Positions 14,571 through 16,293 of a stretch of DNA of 16,293 nucleotides are shown here, piece after piece. The DNA lies in assembly GCA_039183635.1 (NCBI GenBank), contig JBCDBL010000098.1, positions 1 through 16,293 on the forward strand. The letters are read 5' to 3'. Below the pieces are notes generated by a model. That model was not told the origin of the DNA. It did no database searches and worked only from the letters and a program-made list of their open reading frames with translations. Positions within the stretch are counted from its first letter, which is position 1. Every line of letters begins with the position of its first letter. Origin of the DNA: JBCDBL01 sp039183635 (GTDB taxonomy: Bacteria > Pseudomonadota > Alphaproteobacteria > Caulobacterales > Parvularculaceae). The position numbers and the translations under genes were made by a program.

Positions 14571-14933
14571 ATGAAGATCAAATACGACTGCAATAAATGT
14601 CCGGCCTATTGCTGCTCCTATGAGCATATTCCAGTGACGAACAAGGATATTCGTCGCCTGGCTAAGCATTTCGGGTTTGATGAGGCCAGGGCGCGCAAGA
14701 AATTCACCAAAAAGGGCGATGATGACGAACGGGTCCTGCGCCACCAAAACGATGAGCATTTCAGCACAATCTGCCAGTTCATCGACCCCGACACCCGCGG
14801 TTGCACCGTCTATGAGGCGCGCCCCGCCATCTGCCGCGATTTTCCCGGTGAGGCGCGCTGCGGCTATTATGACTTTCTGGAGTTCGAACGTCGGCACCAG
14901 GAAGATGACGAATGGGTGGCGACGACGGGATAA
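14571..14933 (+). CDS. YkgJ-type cysteine-cluster protein
   Basis: This 120-residue protein belongs to the YkgJ (zinc- or iron-chelating domain) family, whose function is not established. Eight cysteines follow the family pattern: C7-x2-C10-x3-C14-C15 near the start, then C68, C78, C88 and C97 in the stretch CQFIDPDTRGCTVYEARPAI followed by CRDFPGEARC. The C-x-F and Y-E-x-R-P-x-x-C-R-x-F-P elements are characteristic. This would suit a metal or iron-sulfur site in the cytoplasm. There is no signal peptide or membrane segment. The ATG has no strong ribosome site, and an ATG at 14548 in the same region runs into a stop after four codons. It lies 120 bases after mnmA and 82 before the desaturase, all on one strand; co-transcription is possible but not shown. 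Confidence 0.88.
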   Translation: MKIKYDCNKCPAYCCSYEHIPVTNKDIRRLAKHFGFDEARARKKFTKKGDDDERVLRHQNDEHFSTICQFIDPDTRGCTVYEARPAICRDFPGEARCGYYDFLEFERRHQEDDEWVATTG

Positions 14934-15015
14934 GGGGAGGCGCGTCTTTGGCGTTGCTGGGCCAAAGCCAATCGCGACAGTCTACGTAAGGCCGACGCTA
15001 GATAAGGAATAGTAT

Positions 15016-16095
15016 ATGACATTGCACACCGCTCCGCCGGCAAGACCTGGTGCGTTCATGCCGAATGAGGAAAGCGGGGAGGACCGGCCGGGCCAGCCGG
15101 CTGTCAACTGGATCAGGGTTCTAAAGCGCTATCGCGCGCCTTCCCTGAAGCGCAGCTGGTTTGAGCTGATCGTTACGATTGTCCCGCTCATCGCGTTTTG
15201 GAGCGCCGCCATCTGGGCGACGTCGGTGAGCTATTGGTTGGCGTTGCCCTTGTGCGTCCCCGCCGCGCTCTTTCTGGTGCGATTATTCCTCATCCAGCAT
15301 GATTGCTCCCATAGTGCGTTCTTTAAAACGCGTACTGCGAACGATATTGTCGGTCGGGTGCTCGGCGTTTTCACCATGACGCCCTATGACGCATGGAAGC
15401 AGTCTCATCTCACCCATCACGCCACCCACGGCAATCTTAAGCATCGGGGCGTGGGGGATATTATTACGCTGACCGTCGATGAATTTAACGCGTTGTCGTT
15501 TTGGGGGCGGTTCGCTTACCGAATATATCGCCACCCGCTCGTTCTGTTTGGTTTCGGGCCAATGTATGTATTCCTGCTCCATCACCGCTTGCCGGTCGGG
15601 TTTATGACGGCGGGCTGGCGCTATTGGGTCTCGACCATGGGGGCCAATATCGGCCTCGCTCTATTTGTGATGGGCGGGGTTCACTTGGCGGGGGCGACGC
15701 CGTTTTTGGCGACCTACCTTGTCATCACCGCTCTTGCGGCGTCCATAGGTGTTTGGCTGTTTTACGTTCAACACCAATTTGAAGATACTGTTTGGGACAC
15801 AGATGAAAACTGGCGCCTGCATGACGCGGCGCTTTACGGCAGCTCTTATTATGTCCTCCCGCCGGCTTTACAGTGGATGACGGCGAACATCGGCATCCAC
15901 CATGTGCATCATCTGTATAGCCGCATCCCGTTTTATCGCTTGCATAAGGTGCTGCGCGACCATCCCGAGCTTGGACAGATCCGCCGATTGACGCTCCTGG
16001 AAAGCTTGAAGACAACGCGGCTGAAGCTGTGGTGTGAGAACGGGCGGCGGCTTGTCACGTGGAAAGCCGCCAGCAAAGCCGCAAACGCAGCTTAA
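15016..16095 (+). CDS. Membrane fatty acid desaturase
   Basis: This is an integral membrane di-iron desaturase that inserts a double bond into acyl chains of membrane lipids using oxygen and reduced electron carriers. The 359-residue product has three histidine boxes: HDCSH (95-99), HLTHH (131-135) and HHVHH (295-299, read as H-x-x-H-H), plus an extra His in HQFED (253). Hydrophobic stretches lie at about 50-70, 75-93, 172-190, 205-225 and 230-252, giving the usual hairpin layout with the boxes on the cytoplasmic side. Box spacing resembles the omega-6/Delta-12 (DesA-like) acyl-lipid group, but regiospecificity cannot be read from sequence. AAGGA lies just before the ATG. The TAA stop is inside the left arm of an inverted repeat (16091-16135). 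No electron carrier gene adjoins it. Confidence 0.93.
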   Translation: MTLHTAPPARPGAFMPNEESGEDRPGQPAVNWIRVLKRYRAPSLKRSWFELIVTIVPLIAFWSAAIWATSVSYWLALPLCVPAALFLVRLFLIQHDCSHSAFFKTRTANDIVGRVLGVFTMTPYDAWKQSHLTHHATHGNLKHRGVGDIITLTVDEFNALSFWGRFAYRIYRHPLVLFGFGPMYVFLLHHRLPVGFMTAGWRYWVSTMGANIGLALFVMGGVHLAGATPFLATYLVITALAASIGVWLFYVQHQFEDTVWDTDENWRLHDAALYGSSYYVLPPALQWMTANIGIHHVHHLYSRIPFYRLHKVLRDHPELGQIRRLTLLESLKTTRLKLWCENGRRLVTWKAASKAANAA

Positions 16096-16135
16096 AGCGT
16101 CTCTTGTTCAATCGGAATCAGGCAGACGCTTTAAG
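16091..16135. repeat. 12-bp inverted repeat over the desaturase stop, possible dispersed palindrome
   Basis: CTTAAAGCGTCT (16091-16102) and AGACGCTTTAAG (16124-16135) are a perfect inverted repeat around a 21-base spacer that includes CAATCGGAATCA. The left arm contains the stop codon. A T-rich run (TCTTTGTTTTTTCG) follows on the plus strand, so it may double as a terminator. The AAAGCGT...ACGCTTT form with a central CAATCGGAATC resembles small palindromes I recall being dispersed between genes in alphaproteobacteria. Only one copy is in this window. Confidence 0.6.
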
Positions 16136-16150
16136 TCTTTGTTTTTTCGC

Positions 16151-16189
16151 ATTTCCGGACGGCCGACTGTACACACTTGGCCTGGAAAT
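16151..16189. repeat. Imperfect inverted repeat in the terminal gene-free stretch
   Basis: ATTTCC (16151-16156) pairs with GGAAAT (16184-16189), and inside it GGCC pairs with GGCC, with small bulges and a loop of about 14 bases. Pairing is moderate only. It follows directly after the 16091-16135 repeat. Its function is unknown. Confidence 0.3.
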
Positions 16190-16194
16190 GCTTT

Positions 16195-16233
16195 AGAGCC
16201 GATGGCAGATGCGCAAAGCATGCAGTCGGCTCT
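16195..16233 (+). terminator. Hairpin, possible terminator, near right edge
   Basis: AGAGCCGA (16195-16202) pairs perfectly with TCGGCTCT (16226-16233), and an inner ATGC/GCAT pair closes a five-base loop. TTGTCTT follows, a weak T-rich tail on the plus strand. It could end the desaturase transcript. The remaining 60 bases to the window edge show no gene that I can support. Confidence 0.35.
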
Positions 16234-16293
16234 TGTCTTAGGCTAATTTCAGCTGACCTGCGGAGGTTTTGCCGCGTTGCTCTTGCAATTCAA

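Noticed and set aside
14433..14897. 154-codon minus-strand frame covering the YkgJ-type gene
   Set aside because: The plus-strand frame has the full eight-cysteine family pattern. The antisense product shows nothing recognisable.

Overview
The window is a chromosomal flagellar gene cluster from an alphaproteobacterium, followed by three non-flagellar genes. The taxon call rests on gene content and order. A FlbD-type sigma-54 activator and the CtrA inhibitor SciP (DUF1153) are alphaproteobacterial regulators. The order flgE - sciP - fliF - fliG - fliH(flbE) - fliN - flbD, with flgK-flgL divergent from the hook genes, matches the arrangement known in Caulobacter and relatives. DNA is GC-rich with short intergenic gaps. 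I cannot assign a genus.

Layout. Positions 1-5174 (minus strand) hold one tightly packed operon, fliF-fliG-fliH-fliN-flbD. It encodes the MS ring, two switch proteins, the export ATPase regulator and the late-class transcription activator; flbD runs off the left edge near its 3' end. Upstream lie a CtrA-box-like sequence (5274-5289) and a rho-independent terminator (5312-5348) closing the preceding gene, sciP (5393-5674). sciP has its own CtrA-box-like site. Positions 5833-9513 (minus strand) hold the hook genes in transcription order fliK-flgD-flgE (hook length control, hook cap, hook protein), ending at a strong hairpin.

Positions 9514-9911 are a divergent control region with two good sigma-54 -24/-12 promoters pointing away from each other (9558-9572 minus, 9717-9731 plus). 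Between them are an IHF-like site and a degenerate pair of FlbD-site-like motifs. Downstream of the rightward start is a near-perfect tandem pair of a 14-bp motif (9853-9884). This resembles the Caulobacter flbG/flaN region, where FlbD acts on divergent hook and hook-filament junction operons. The rightward unit is flgK-flgL (9912-13014).

The right end holds mnmA (tRNA 2-thiouridylase), a small YkgJ-type cysteine-cluster protein and a membrane fatty acid desaturase, all on the plus strand. It ends in a gene-free tail with three successive inverted repeats.

The parts form a cell-cycle-style cascade (inference). CtrA, restrained by SciP, drives the early fliF operon. That operon makes the basal body and FlbD, and FlbD with sigma-54 then turns on hook and junction genes from the divergent region. 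I see no mobile element, CRISPR array, tRNA or rRNA. The most unusual points are the divergent control region, a possible small ORF in the flgK leader coupled to flgK by ATGA, and an apparent internal domain duplication in FlgK.
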